A stretch of 64,000 nucleotides of DNA, from NCBI GenBank assembly GCA_025024175.1, contig QCXZ01000064.1, positions 19,898,286-19,962,285 of the forward strand, written 5' to 3'. Shown one piece after another: positions 12,209-25,142 of the stretch. How positions within the stretch are numbered: the stretch's first letter is position 1; the number at the start of each line of letters is the position of its first letter. The stretch is from Rhyzopertha dominica (Eukaryota; Arthropoda; Insecta; Coleoptera; Bostrichidae). Made by a program: the position numbers and the translations under genes. The notes beneath the pieces are model-generated. The model was not told the DNA's origin, did no database searches, and worked only from the letters and a program-made list of their open reading frames with translations.

Positions 12209-13186
12209 TACTGTTGGGCGATATATCAGAATGTATCGATATTCGTTATCGATACGTATCGCAATACTGTATATCGATACACGTATCGTATCGTTTTCTG
12301 AGTATCGATATTCATAGTATCGGATAAATATCGATCCACGAAATAGCAAATCGATATGAAATGAATTAAAACACTTCTTGCTTTACATAATTTACATCAT
12401 TGTTTCTAAAAACCTTTCTATTCTTCAGCTTCGTCAGTTATTAGTGCATCATGTTAAACATATCAATAATTTTGCACCATGCAAGGACAGCGAATTAAAT
12501 AAGTGAATTTTATTAAACTGAATTGTTAGTTTGCGTTTATTTGAACATTGGTGAGAAAAAAACACATGATGAAAAAGGATGGACTAAAATAGTCATATTT
12601 GCTAAAAAGGGATTGACGGCATTTGGGGATTTATTACGAGAATTAATTTATGGAACATCCAACCAACACAAAGGAAATTCACCTGATTTTTTATATTGCA
12701 ACTGTATTACTAAATAGAAAAAAGTGCACATGCACATACCTTGATGAGAGGTAAGCCATTTTTAAGACTTAATCTGGCATTTTAGCGCTCACGATTTCTT
12801 ATGAGAATCCAATTATAAACACAAATTAGAGCCTCCAATAAATTATTTACACGGGCACAATTTACATTATTCCAATGTTGTTCTACAAGAAGAGTTCCTA
12901 TTGCGTTAAAGATATGCTTTTTATCAAAACCGTAATCAGGCTATATAGTTTGGCAGAGTAGGTATAAAAATATAATGCTATACTATAGTAAAGTTGTTGC
13001 CACTCTTTTCCGCAATTTTAATGGAAGATAATGAGGATATGGTTGGTAGAAAATAAATGATTCGATACCACTCTGATTGCTATCGATACAGCGAAATATC
13101 GCAACACCAAGTATCGATACAAAATATCGGGTATCGAAAGCAAAAGTACTGATACCTAGAAGTATCAAAACGTATCGTTCAACACT
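12209..13186. mobile_element. hAT-like non-autonomous element with terminal TATCGATA clusters
   Basis: The two ends form imperfect inverted repeats. The left end reads TACTGTTGGGCGATA from 12209; the right end, on the other strand, reads TAGTGTTGAACGATA from 13186. Both resemble hAT termini (CAGTGTTG type). Just inside the left end (about 12230-12335) four TATCGATA palindromes plus several TATCG half sites are packed. Just inside the right end (about 13078-13175) there are two more plus half sites. The 978-bp body contains a 64-codon frame (12523-12717, plus strand) with no known domain and no recognisable transposase. I could not find a clear 8-bp target-site duplication. Confidence 0.55.
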
Positions 13187-13749
13187 ATGTCAACATTTCC
13201 TAACAAGATTTCAGCCTTCTTAGAAGAGCTACAACAGACCTTTCCCAACAAAATTTAAATATTATTAGCAAGCATTCAGATCATGTGACTTCATCTGCCA
13301 TTAGTATTACTAACTGTAAAAAATGGGTACTCCACATTTATTACAATAGTTATTTAGTTAAATTAAGTATATACTATTGTGCATTTTAATAAATTTTTAA
13401 TTAAAGGTTGGAGATCTTTCATTACACCACTAGCGGTGTAACGGGGTTCACTACTCAACTCAAATGAGTGCTATAATAATGCTCTTATAACACAGATGTT
13501 GATAAAATAATTAAGTGCCTATTTTGTATTTCTTGTAGTGGTATCTAGTGTTTCGTACATATTAAAGAAACTTAAGGATACCACAGTTGCAAAACAATAT
13601 AAAAAATATATATTTCTAGACACTAAAGACCCAAAATGTAATATGCTATATTTCCGAGCAGTTACACGCAAAATTTTGGGATCCGGGGCGTGTTTATACA
13701 TAACACGGGAGTCCCCTGCGGACAATTACTCTAAAATGATAGCGACTCG

Positions 13750-14060
13750 TTCAGTCAAAGCGTTTCCGCACACACATCATCCCAAGTTGGGCCGCTTAAT
13801 TTATTTCGCTCACGGCTATTTGGTTTGCATTACATTCGGACATAAAAGGAAAATTAATTTCGCCCTTTCCACGCAGCGGTAGAGGGAGCGGGATAAAAAC
13901 GGCAGCCGCGTTTGTTTCGAACCTTTCAAGGTGTCGCCGGACAAAAGCCGCACGCCAGGAACAAAGGCAACCGGATGTGCGAATTCAAAACAAGGTGACA
14001 ACGGATATCACCGCGGTATTAACACAAGCCGGGCTCCGTATGGAGATTTAATTTTGGGAA
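13750..14060. promoter_or_regulatory. GC-richer intronic island, candidate regulatory element
   Basis: Base composition changes abruptly to balanced, with words such as GGAAAATTAATTTCGCCC (homeodomain-like TTAATT core) and GCAGCCGCG. Both strands carry moderate open frames but none has splice sites and codon structure typical of an exon. The function is inferred. Confidence 0.3.
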
Positions 14061-14134
14061 CTTTATAAACTCGGAAATGAGGTGAAATAACGCCGGGAAG
14101 TGAAAGTGCGAAATATGCATATGATATTATAATA

Positions 14135-15584
14135 CAAGATGTTTCACGAATGATAATGACCCTGGCAAAATTAATAATGTAACCCAAAATACATGTGCAG
14201 AGGTAACATTGATAATTGTTCCTCGTCTTAAAAAATATAAAACGTAGAGAGCTGTATAAATTCGTAAATTTCGACATAAACTTCAATCATTTGCTTTAAG
14301 TTAATTCGGTATTGTAAAACAAATTTTATTTTTGAAAAATGTATATTCAATAACATTAATGTAATAAATGCTCAAAATGTCGCCCTCCGCTGTTTTCACA
14401 AGCTTGAATTCGTGCCCAAAACGATCTTTTAACATCATTAACATTTCTGGAGTGATGGATCTACATGCATCACGTATTTTATTTTCTAAATGTTTTACAC
14501 TTTCAATTGGTGTTTGGTATACTTGCTCTTTTACCATTCCCCACAGAAAAAAAACCAAAGGAGTAAGGTCCGGGCTTCTCGGTGGCCAACGATTAATTGA
14601 ACCTCTTCCTATCCATCGGTTAGGCAGAACCAAATTAAGATGATTTCGCACTATTCTATGATAATGCGCAGGTGCCCCATCTTGTTGGAACCATAGATCT
14701 GGTCTTACTTGTAAATTTACATTTTGGAGTACCGGTAAAATGTTTCTTAAAAAATTTAGATAAGTATTGCCGTTTAAACTATCGCGAAAAAAATAAGGCC
14801 CAATAATTTGATTCCCCAATATTCCGCACCAGACCTTAGTCGAGTAGATAGTTTGAAAATGTCCTTCTCGAATCCAACGTGGATTTTCTTGCGCACTATG
14901 CATTATAATGCATGTTATGTTTGTTAACTCCACCATTATTAGAAAATCTTGCTTCATCTGAGAAGCAGATGTTGTCATAAAATCTCACATTCAAATTTTG
15001 GTGTTCCCGAAAAAGGTTACAAAAAGCCAGTATTTTAGGATAATCTACTCCTTTAAGGCCTGAACCAAGTGCAAGTGATACGGATAAAATTAATTGCCTT
15101 TAATTATTCGGTTTACTGAAGACAGACTAATACCGGTTGTTCTTGAGGCTACCCTTTGACTAATATGAGGATTTTCGTCAATCATTTCCAATAGTCTATA
15201 ATTTCATTGTAAGGGCCTGTTGCTGTTCTTTCTCTTGACTTTTTCAGTGGCGGTCAGTTTGTCCTTAAAGTTAATTGAAGTCTCTTGAAAATTGTATCGG
15301 CAGGAGCTCTTCTATTTGGAAAACGTTGTCTGTATAAACGGGCAGCAGCGGAAGCATTTTTCTTGCATTCACCATAAATCAAAATCATATCTGCTTCCAT
15401 CATTTGAATAAATTTTGACTTCTAATAAATACAGTGACAGGAACCATAATGCATAGCCGTCATGGATTCTCAATTAATTTTTAAAATAATACCATTATGT
15501 AAAATAACCACATTGGCTATGAGAATGTAATTTGGGTTGCATTTTTAATTTCGCCAGGGTCATTATCATTCGTGAAACATCCTG
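14135..15584 (-). mobile_element. Mariner-family element (DD41D type), nearly complete, inactive
   Basis: Inverted repeats of about 61 bp (14135-14195 and 15524-15584) share GATGTTTCACGAATGATAAT and beyond, with about six mismatches. TA dinucleotides flank both sides (14133-14134 and 15585-15586), the target duplication expected of the Tc1/mariner superfamily. The element is 1,450 bp and encodes a single broken transposase on the minus strand. The close match between the repeats suggests fairly recent insertion relative to the other mariner scraps in the window. Confidence 0.9.
14301..15403 (-). pseudogene. Mariner transposase pseudogene, DD41D spacing, third Asp replaced by Val
   Basis: The frame starts with MMEADMILIYGECKKNASAA and LYRQRFPNRRAPADTIFKRL, a typical helix-turn-helix N-terminus. 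It then breaks at a stop after LRTN. A second HTH part (IDENPHISQRVASRTTGIS) and CFSDEARFSNNGGVNKHN, which holds the first catalytic Asp, follow in shifted frames with another stop. The longest piece (14301 to about 14900) carries VWCGILGNQIIGPYFF, WFQQDGAPAHY with the second Asp, and RSPDLTPLVFFLWG. Counting from the Asp of QQDG gives 41 residues before the place of the third acid, which is Val here instead of Asp. Stops, frameshifts and the lost acid make it non-functional. Confidence 0.88.
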
Positions 15585-16445
15585 TATTTTGACTAACAAT
15601 CGAGTCCGTGATCAATAATAATAGATGATCTAATTTTGGATCGCGCGTTACCATAACTAAAATTTTTCTCTCAATATAGATTAGAAAAACAAACACTCAA
15701 ATTTCTGTAAAAATACAAACTTATGTACAAAGATAAGCACTGCTCAATACTATGGTCCCTCTCCCATACTAACCTCTGAAAGCTTTAAATTAAAAGAATG
15801 GATAAAATTCGGGAAGGAATCTTATAGGCGATATAGTTTGCTGAAAATTGTCGATGGCGCCAAAGTGGCTACGACCTCAACACCATGGAAATTTTAATAG
15901 CAAGGGGGTCATGTTACACACTTCATTTGAAAGCCATTTTCATTATCGAGGAAGTTTAGTAAACTGAAAGAGGAATGAAGAAACAAGTCAAAGTTTGTTT
16001 TTCTGTTAACCATTTATGAGAATTTTGCATGTTCACAGAAGTCAGCGCCACCTATTGAAATGAGAATACTGTTCGCTCCGTGCGTTTGCTTTGTTTCGAC
16101 CCATGGTTTGAAAAAAAAAAGATGTCGGACTGTACATAAATATATGCATTGTTACGCTTTTACTAAAACGTGAGCTCCGACGATTTATAGAAAACTACAA
16201 TAATTACTAACGAACATTACTTTTATTCACTAATTTCCGTTAAGAAACGTATTTTTACTCTACTCTCGCTGTCACGGTGACAGTGATCCTTCACTCTCTA
16301 GTGCCGACCTGGTGCCGACACGAATCTACTAGATCGCGTTACAGTAGATTAACATTCGATGATGGTTTACTGAAATATTTAATTGAATGTAGTATTCTTA
16401 TACTTACGTAATTCATTTTATTGCAAATACTGTGGCAGTATGTCA

Positions 16446-16491
16446 GATTCAAAAGGATTCAAAAGAATTATATAAGGATTCAAAAGAATCA
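16446..16491. repeat. Short direct repeat of AAGGATTCAAAAGAAT
   Basis: The 16-bp unit occurs at 16453-16468 and again at 16474-16489, with a partial copy just upstream. Confidence 0.7.
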
Positions 16492-18622
16492 ATAATTAAT
16501 AAAACCGGCTTTGAAAAATATGCCATAAAATACTATTTCAACGCCCACGCCAATACACGTCTATGGAATTTATTCCTTTTTTTCTTGAGAAATCTGTTTC
16601 CTTTGTCGTTCCACCTTATGGGCTGCTACTGGAAACCGATAAAACTTCGCACTACTATTTTTACCATATATTTTTGCAATATTAACTACACAACAAACGT
16701 TATGGTATATATTATTTATTATTTTAATATAAAAACATAGGATTACCTCCGCCAAGGTTTCTCTGCTTCACTATCTCGAGCGCTTCGATCGTTTTACTTA
16801 TTCCCTCCAGAGACTTGCACGGAGCGAATACCTTATTGTGGGACTCGTTTATTAAAAGTTATGTAAACTTGCTACTGAAACCAGAATGAGTAGTGATGAC
16901 AGTGCATTGTACTTACATTACAACGAAACAGTTTAATCGAGAAACAATTATTTTCCCCATTATTTAAATGCAATTCTGAGACACTATGGATTTGCTCTTT
17001 TTAGTATTTGTATTAGGAATGATGTTTGCCTTCTTACGGGCACTTGTTAGGTTAATAGACGTAATTTCATTCCGTGGAAATTAAATATTTGGCCATTGCT
17101 ATGCAGGTGTCTGTTTGGCCACTTTCTTTTCGGTTCTTATAACACAATGCAAAAACTTCAGTTCATGCTTCATAACGTTATTAATGACAATAATTTATAA
17201 CAAGAAAAAACACCCAAAAATTATTAAAGTTATAAAGGTAGTACATTAGTAATAACCTCAAATAGATTATATTACTTGGATTACCATTTGTATGAAAGAA
17301 TATTCTATGTTCAGAACTGTTGAAGAACAGAAGTATCTTAAATTCTCGCAGAACTAAATTGAATTTGTCTGACATCCACACATCTGCACCATTTCTTTTA
17401 TAAAGAGTTTTAAAAGTTACAATGAGCTTAAATAATAAAAAATATGCCTATTTGGGGAGTCAACTCATCAAGCTGATGAGGAATGCACAAAATTTTGTTT
17501 AGCTCTGGAGATACTCAAAAAAGACTGAAATCCTGCGAATTCAAGTTATTTTCTTTTAAATTAAAGGGTTATAAAAATTAGAAAGGTATTTTCTCATTAC
17601 CAATTCTGCTCTACAAAACAGCATTTGCAAATTTTAAGCGCAATGTTTGTTTCTAAAAAAAAAACACAAGAATTGTGACGTACAACGCTGAATTCACAAT
17701 GAAAAAATGCTATTTATTGCAGAACGTGGTTTTTATTCGAAGGAAGGGGTCCATATTGCAACTAATAAAGTTGGTGATGGTTTATCCGAAACGAAACGTT
17801 GTACTGATCATCACCATATGCTATATATTTCGTAGAGCAGAAAAAGTGGCAACAAGAAAGTACCTTTTATTTTTTATAATACATTAAATAACTCCAGAAA
17901 AACAATCCAATTCTTAAAATTTCAAACCTCTTAAATGTGCATATTTTTTCTTACAACCTTTTGTAATTTTTACCGTTTGCGATATCTCCATGCTGTTCAT
18001 TCTTATCTTAAACACACAGTATGTACATAAGGATAATTTTATTACAAATGTTTATCGGGAAACAGGCAAATTTTGAGGGGAAAAGCGTTTACTTGATATG
18101 GCCGAGAAACAATCCGGAATTCTCCAGGTTGGTAACCTGGTGTGCTTTCTCGTTACATCACCAAAAACTTTCCGGTTCCAGCTCCCAGACTAAGTATAGT
18201 AATTATATCCTTTTCTCCTTTTAGCTATACCCACGGTGCATATACAGGTACCCTTTTGGTCCTGCTCATAATGCAATAGCCTACAACGAACGAAAGATGA
18301 GTACTGTAGCAGATGGAGCTAAAGTAAACAGTAACTCCCTACAGGATACTTGTACGTATATAATTGCTAATACTGAAACTGAAATATGTACCTTTGTATA
18401 CATATTATGCTGCATAGTCGAAGAGAGCTTATTCCTCAACAAAATTAACATGAAGTAATTTGTCGCAAGTTAATAATTGAAGAGACACAATTTATCAAAC
18501 TAGTTTTGGCAGACATAATAAGTCAGAGGGATCCACTAATGTTTCATAACTAAGCATTCTAGAAGTCTTCACATGCATCTGACAAAATCTTTAAATATAA
18601 GTAATTAAATACAATGAATTAC

Positions 18623-18800
18623 CTCTATCGATGGCGCAACTACATGCCCACCGGCCGTATGATGATGATGGTGGCCAGGAGTAGGCCTTGGAATGACGTC
18701 GTGTCGGTCCTCAAAGATGACAGCGGCGGCGTTTGGAGCATCACAGTTGTTTTGCGGTGAAGTTTTACAAGGGAGGAAGTTTTGTACTTTTCTTTTATGT
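18623..18800 (-). CDS. Juxtamembrane cytoplasmic exon of the same membrane protein
   Basis: The exon is bounded by an acceptor (GTTCCAG at 18807-18801) and a donor (GAG|GTAATT). Its first base completes the Lys codon begun by the membrane exon, then 59 codons run to a phase-0 boundary. The start, HKRKVQNF, continues a basic stop-transfer cluster. Two Cys follow, and a Pro/His-rich segment holds five consecutive His residues (codons CAC then four CAT). The end is VVAPSIE. No domain is recognised. Phase agreement at both junctions, with open frames across all three exons, is the main evidence that it is real. Confidence 0.8.
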
Positions 18801-21800
18801 CTGGAACAAAAACACTCCATTAGAGGGGGTATAAATATGAACCGAGTTCGTCTTCGTCGGTAAAGTGCATTAGTGTAATACATCTCACTTGAATACCCTT
18901 GGGAGCAGCTTAAAAGCTAAACAAAAATCAAAAGTCAGTACGGTTTTATTTATTAAACAGACAAGACTGTACGACAGTGTAACAAATAATACAGTATGAA
19001 AGTGAGAAGGTGTCACGATGTATTAGTATAAGGTATTAGTATAAGCATTGAGTATACTCAATGGTATAAGGCAAGTGTACGTTTTACGAAGCACAGTCCA
19101 TGTACATTAAGCTCTATAACAGTTTTACACTTTAACATATTCTGCTCGTGTTCACAAGAACAATACTCGCGGAGGTATAATTACGTAAATATGACGATAA
19201 AACTAACAATGTACATCACATAAGTAAATATAATTACTCGGCTGTTGTAATCTATGCACATATAGTTGAGAGTTAGTAACGGTCGCTGTTGCTTTGCTGA
19301 TTAATTTTAAGTAAAAAAGAATGGTGTGAGGTGACACATTCTTCTAACGTAACTTACAGTTTGAAAAATGCAATAGTTGATCAATCGATAGTTTGTGACG
19401 CATTTCTGTGATGCATAGTTGACTGAATGTCTTTTATACTAACTGCCATAGAGACAAAGTGTAATTCAATATTTTAGCGTGAAAGCTTACTTTACTGTGG
19501 ATATTGAAAAAAAACTTACACACTCTTTATTTGTATTTGCATTTGGTTGTATAAAAATGTCAAATTTAATATGACGTACATTTAGAGACTGAATTGCGAT
19601 TACAGTCTAAAAACAGCACCTTAGTTTACTACTTTAGCTGACTGACAGCTACAAAAGAAATCAGGAATATTACGTTCATTAATATTACTTTTGTAATTTT
19701 CCCATTCTGCAGCTGTTTCTGTACTTTCAGACGTGAATTTTTGCGGAGCCATTAAGACACACATGCCGTAAAATGCTAACTATAATATACACATTCATGG
19801 TAAATAATTTATGTGGCTTATAGAAATGGCGGCGGGAGCATTCAAGATGTGTTTGATAAAGTAAGGTAGAGGGCGCCATTAGCTCTACCTCATCTAATGA
19901 CTTCCTGGAGTCTGAAATGGATAGTTGGCGATAATGAGTCGCTTCGCTTCTGATTAATTATTACACCGTCACACGGCCTGTGATCTCATCGCTCTCAGCA
20001 CCTGAGTAGGGATAAAAGGGCTACCGTTCGTTCGTTCCTTACCCCGCAGAAAAGGGAAGGGAGTACCGGATGGCTGGAGCTGCATGCTTCTATTGGATCA
20101 TGACCGCAAAGACGAAAATGCTCGGAATGATAAAAAATCGTTTGCCCTAAACTAAGTCCGGCAGCATCTGTTAAAACTAAAGGGAGACCGCCAAATGATA
20201 GCAAAATTTGCAGTTTAAATAATATCATTTATACTGAATTGAATAATAACACTCTGAATCTGTGGTTGATTTCCAATAATTATGGTAATCAAAATCCTGT
20301 ACTATGAAATATAATAAAACATATCTATTTTATATTTTATGTAATGTTTAGGTAATTATATAATTAAGAAAAGAGACACCTGATTAACAGTTTCTTAAAA
20401 TCCTTTGTAACAGTTTCAGAGATATCGAATACGTAAACACATCTTTTGAAAATGATACCGATAAGGCAACATTTAGCACAAACTGAATGTGAATTAAATT
20501 GAAGTACTATTTCTTTTAATAAGAACACCCAAAATCTATATCATTACATATTTACAGGAAAAAAAACATTCTAATAGGCATACTTCAATGTAACCGCCTT
20601 TTTTATTACTACAGGGGCGTGTTCAAAATTAGCTATTGTTTAATAAGAGTCTGCCAGCAACAGTACTTTATTACGCACGCCTGACATCTTCCGCGGAACA
20701 ATATTAAGAAAAAGCATGACAGTTATAACTTCCACCGATATAAAATTTTGAAAAATGGCTCCCTAGTGCTGTCTCCGAGGCGACGAAAATGTAATAATGT
20801 GTCACTCAGTTTCGAGATGTTCGTTTTTAGAGCCTTGATTTACGCAACGGAAGGTCCCAGAAGCAATTACAAAACGCAGTAACTTCTAATGGGGATGTAA
20901 TTCAGAGGCGCGGAATGAAACAAACTTGNAAAAACAAAGCCATTAAGGTGTATAATTTTTATGTTTTATTGATCCTTAAATTTAGGCAATCTGTTTAGTG
21001 GCTTCTCATGGTTATGCGGGTGCTGGCATTGATCCATCTAGTGCGGATAGTAACACAGTAGCAATAGAATATCAAGATACATAAAATATATTCAATAGAA
21101 CAAGTTGAAATTTCGAGATGTTTCAGTTTTTCCTTCATTTATAGGCTAAACACTAACTGAATGCAAATTTGAAGTTTGTGTATCTGCTAAAGTACCTCGG
21201 AATTTTGATGATCGGTGAGTGAGTGATTTTGTCAGTGACAAAATTAAAGAACTTCGACTAAACCTAGATCGTAAACTATAGGTATGAATAGTATGCAATT
21301 TGGGAATACAGCTAGTTGTAGTATGTCATCGTAGTAAACGGAAATCTAGGCTTCTAGCTTTATCCACAACGAAGTTACAAAGGGTGTCAAAAGTGCCCCT
21401 GAGCCCAGATAACTACTAATATTTCTGGACCAAACCGAAGAGTGGTCAAACTTCAGAAACGACCTAGTGTCAAAAGTGAAGTTCGTATTAAGCCACATTT
21501 TATTAAAACATTCTTTGAACAATGGTATAGAAATTACAGTATAACTAATACCGGAATAAAAACGATTTGTCTGTCCAAAACAAGTCTTAATACCTTCAGC
21601 GGTAATCACGGCGGGTGGTCCGGCATCGGTTTTTGTGCCCGTCACATTCAAAATGATCACCGTGGACCCTCACATCTCAATAGACTGGTCTTGTAATGAT
21701 CGCAGTGCTTAACTTTCACGTGCCATTGCCGAACTAGTCGCCGTGGAGCCGATAAATTATCTGATGCACGCGTATGTGTTACGTCCATTTCCCTTCTTGA

Positions 21801-22744
21801 AATTGAATTTCTAATATTTCCTATAAATCGCCATATTTTTAAGGTTATTTATTGAGGTCGAACGCTTGATACATGGACCTAGAAAATATGTGTATTTTAT
21901 TTAGGCGTACACGGAAATATCCCCCCATAAACATAAATATTGCATGTTACATGTCCACAGACGTGATTCCGGGGCTTGTATATGTGCTTTCGCGAATAAA
22001 TAAGGAACGAGAGCTTGAACTTTAGTTGTTGGCGGATTCTGAATGAGTTTTCGCAAGATCAGGAAGTCCAACTTCAGGGAATTCGGATAGCCTAGCGGTG
22101 AATCATGTTTTTCCGATAGTACGTACGAAACAAAGGTGGGATCTGAACTGACACGTTATTCAAAAGCTGTAAGAGATATGTATAACGCTTTTTGTTAATG
22201 TAGCTACAGTCCGTTACAAAATTCATGAAACAGTCAGCAGTTTTAAATCTCCGTCAGTAAGCTAATTATAGTATTATTTATGACGAAAATGTACAATAAA
22301 TTGTGAACAGACATAAGGAAATAATAGGGTCATTTTTTTCGACCCAAAACAGCCTTTAATATCACATGATCCTCATCGCGTTTAGACAATAAACCAGTTA
22401 GCAGAAACGAGTAAAGAAACGTACATACCTCGGTTATCTACAGTTCATATATTACTCGTATATGTAATATCCGCAATAGTCAGCTTAGTTTTATTTGTGT
22501 TTCACATTTTAGTATCTTCTGAACCTGTATCTATATTTGTATAAACTTTCAACACGCAATACGCAAAGTAGTGTAAATATCAACCTTGTTCTTGCAATAA
22601 TAATCGGTTAGCTGCAAGATTTTCAAGATTATACGAAATTTAAAAAAATAAAGGGAAACCAAAAATAACTAAATATACAGAGCGAAATTGGTAAGGAGAA
22701 AGCTACCACTATGCAAGATAAATGAAAAGGAGAATAAAGTTTAT

Positions 22745-23335
22745 TTAACAAGGAGTTAACTGATCGGTTCTGTAATGCGGTTTTTTATAATTTGGGGCTG
22801 CATGATTTGACACCGCTCGGAATTTCGTTGTGCACTTCATTACATTGTATAAGAAGAGATGTTTAAACATTTGAGTTCGCTGCAATGGTGGTGTGAACAG
22901 CTTTTTGAATCTGGCGTTTAGATGGTGCATAGCTGACCTAAACGAAGGTTTTATATAGGAAAGGTGGTGTTCGAAAGCGAATAATCTTATGATGGTGACA
23001 GGTGCAGTGCAGATATAACATATATAAAACATCGAAATATATGATTTGTATAATGAAAGCGTTTGTCCATAATTAAACCAAGACCTCGATATGACGAGCA
23101 CAAAGAAGGAAGATGTTCATTGACAGAAACACTCGGCACACATACACCGGCAAACAAAGAATCACTATTCTTACCCAACAACGGTACTTTTAATGTAGCA
23201 ACATTGATTCTGAGGATGTGGGCAACTGGCATCATCACCAACAGACAGATCGAAAATAACGGCAGCAACAGGCTGGTTGACACTGCGGTTCAAAATGACA
23301 AGTACACCTGCGTGTTATCCGCATAATAGTGTTGA
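22745..23335 (-). mobile_element. Non-LTR retrotransposon fragment: reverse transcriptase palm to C-terminus
   Basis: On the minus strand YYADNTQVYLSF (near 23329-23294) matches the catalytic YADD box of non-LTR reverse transcriptases, but its second Asp is Asn. After a stop, shifted frames give KINVA-like words, SDSLFAGVCVPSVSVN and LGLIMDKRFHYTNHI, the usual thumb-region block. Further on come LFTPPLQRTQMFKHLFLYNV and words typical of the element's C-terminal end. The piece is truncated at its 5' side and has stops and shifts. It looks Jockey/CR1-like, but the clade cannot be fixed by eye. Confidence 0.78.
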
Positions 23336-23949
23336 ATGCAAGAAGTAAACAGTGAAGAAGATAGTAAATAACAAAGGACCAAATATAAATCTGCTATACT
23401 AGTGTTACTTTGCATAAGCTCAAACGCTCAGTAGGTTATGGGCTCAGTATAATACACGTAATCAAAAAAATTTTAAAACAGTTCTTAACATAGTATGCGT
23501 AGTAGTTAGAACAACATTAACGTCAGTTGCAGAAGAAAACTTGCAGTTTTAACTGGAGGTCCAGCTAAAGTATAACAGTATAATTTTGCTGTTAAATATT
23601 TAATAAGAATTTCTGACTACATCTCTTCTGTCTGTGTTTAAAGACGGTGATAAAATAATATAAGCCAACAGCTACTTATAATAAATTGAATACAAGTAAT
23701 GTAAAGTAGGTTAAATTCAATTTGCAAAAAAAATTAAAATGATAAAAAGTGAGACAGCGGACGTACATCGTAGAACGTAGGTAAGAAAATTGTACAGCTG
23801 TTAATTTAGATGTGATTCAAGACAAAGAGATTTATTGCGGACAACATACGTAAAGATTCTCTTTTCATAACATTACTCCTCTCAAAATAATTTTTTAACG
23901 CATTTTGCAAGTCTGCTGCTCAATATTTCCGAGTGCTCTTTTTAAACAC

Positions 23950-24370
23950 CATCTTACCCAACAGGCTTCTGGTATATTGGGTCAAAGTATGCCAAAGTTC
24001 GAAACTCGGAAGCATCTGCTGGCACATCGATCCATGAAAATTTGATCGCATTTGAATACGGCCTTCCGCATCTAAATTCACACAGGACTGCGGAGTACGT
24101 GTGTACGGCAATGCCCTGCCGCGGTAATAAACCAAAATTACAGTGAAACCCCGGGGGCCGTTTTTCATCCGACGGAATCACCGCCGATGCCCGCTAATAA
24201 GCCGGGTATTCTAAAAACCTCTCCGGAAATGGCTGCATCATAAATAAAAGGTTCTAAATTCATTAGTCCCGAAACGTTAGATGACGAAAAAAGAAGGGAA
24301 ATAATTTATGAAACGTTTAAACGCTCATCAGGGAATTCCCTAGCGAACTGAAGCGAGCATGTGTAGAGTT
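23950..24370. promoter_or_regulatory. GC-richer intronic island
   Basis: A balanced-composition block contains CCCCGGGGGCCG, GCCGATGCCCGC and a homeodomain-like TTATTAATTACG word near its end. Frames of about 75-82 codons are open on the minus strand, but I see no protein resemblance and no paired splice sites. It is probably regulatory rather than coding. Confidence 0.3.
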
Positions 24371-24489
24371 ACACGTTATTAATTACGCTTTGAGGCGTTG
24401 TGCACATGAAACGTTAAAAAAATAGCTTGTTCATAATACGCAGGCGAAAACCGAAACTGACAAGTTAATGATAATGATGTTCGTACCTA

Positions 24490-24830
24490 CACATATGGAG
24501 TTGCTGAAGGGAATTTCCCTGCTGCATTACCGTGCGTTTGTTCTTGTAGTGGCGTTCGATGGGATTAAAAATCCTGGCCAGATTTATTTTAGACGCGTTG
24601 CGTGATTCCCACGAGTATTTCAACATCGCCCCCTCTGCATTGTNTTGGNCGTTTTAACTTTACCTCCCGCGCCAGTCTGCTGCCATGCTTTACGCTTCGC
24701 TTATCTGTTTCGCAGTTTGCCTGCTGGAGATCCAAAGGATTTATGTTTTAAACACTATTTCCGGGGGGGTCGGGTCAGGAAGAAGCGGCCATAAGAAAGA
24801 AAGAGGACGATTACTGTAAACTGATTTTAG
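24490..24830. promoter_or_regulatory. GC-richer intronic island
   Basis: A second balanced-composition block lies close to the previous one and includes two N bases at 24644 and 24649. It has no long frame and no transposon feature. Together with 23.95-24.37 kb it may form one regulatory cluster. Confidence 0.25.
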
Positions 24831-25142
24831 ACAGAAACGGCAGTAAATAAAAGTTGCAAGAAAATACCACGCGTTGCTTCAGTAGGTTGTGGTATTTAGC
24901 GCCAAATGAAAACGTGAATGATATTAAATATAGGTAAGTTCTATTCATATTACAACAATATTGGATGAGCTTTATATGACTGGTATAAAATAATAGCAGC
25001 TGGTAATATTATTAATTATTAAGACAAAGATATGTCATTTTATCAGCTTTATTTTTATTGGGATTCTTAAGTTGTTTTCATTTTCATCCAAATTGCTTTA
25101 GAAGCTTCTTTGGATAGTATACTCAGAGCAGAAGAGTATATC

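Larger units (their letters stand above)
6863..18622 (-). other. Intron, 11,760 bp, phase 0
   Basis: The donor is GAG|GTAATT at 18623/18622 and the acceptor is TTTCAG at 6865-6863. It contains a Tc1 scrap, a hAT-like element with TATCGATA clusters, a mariner, and a GC-richer island at 13.75-14.06 kb. The stretches 6.9-7.7, 9.7-12.2, 15.6-16.4 and 16.5-18.6 kb hold only short AT-rich frames with nothing recognised. Confidence 0.8.

Noticed and set aside
14368..14643. 91-codon plus frame
   Set aside because: Antisense shadow of the mariner transposase.
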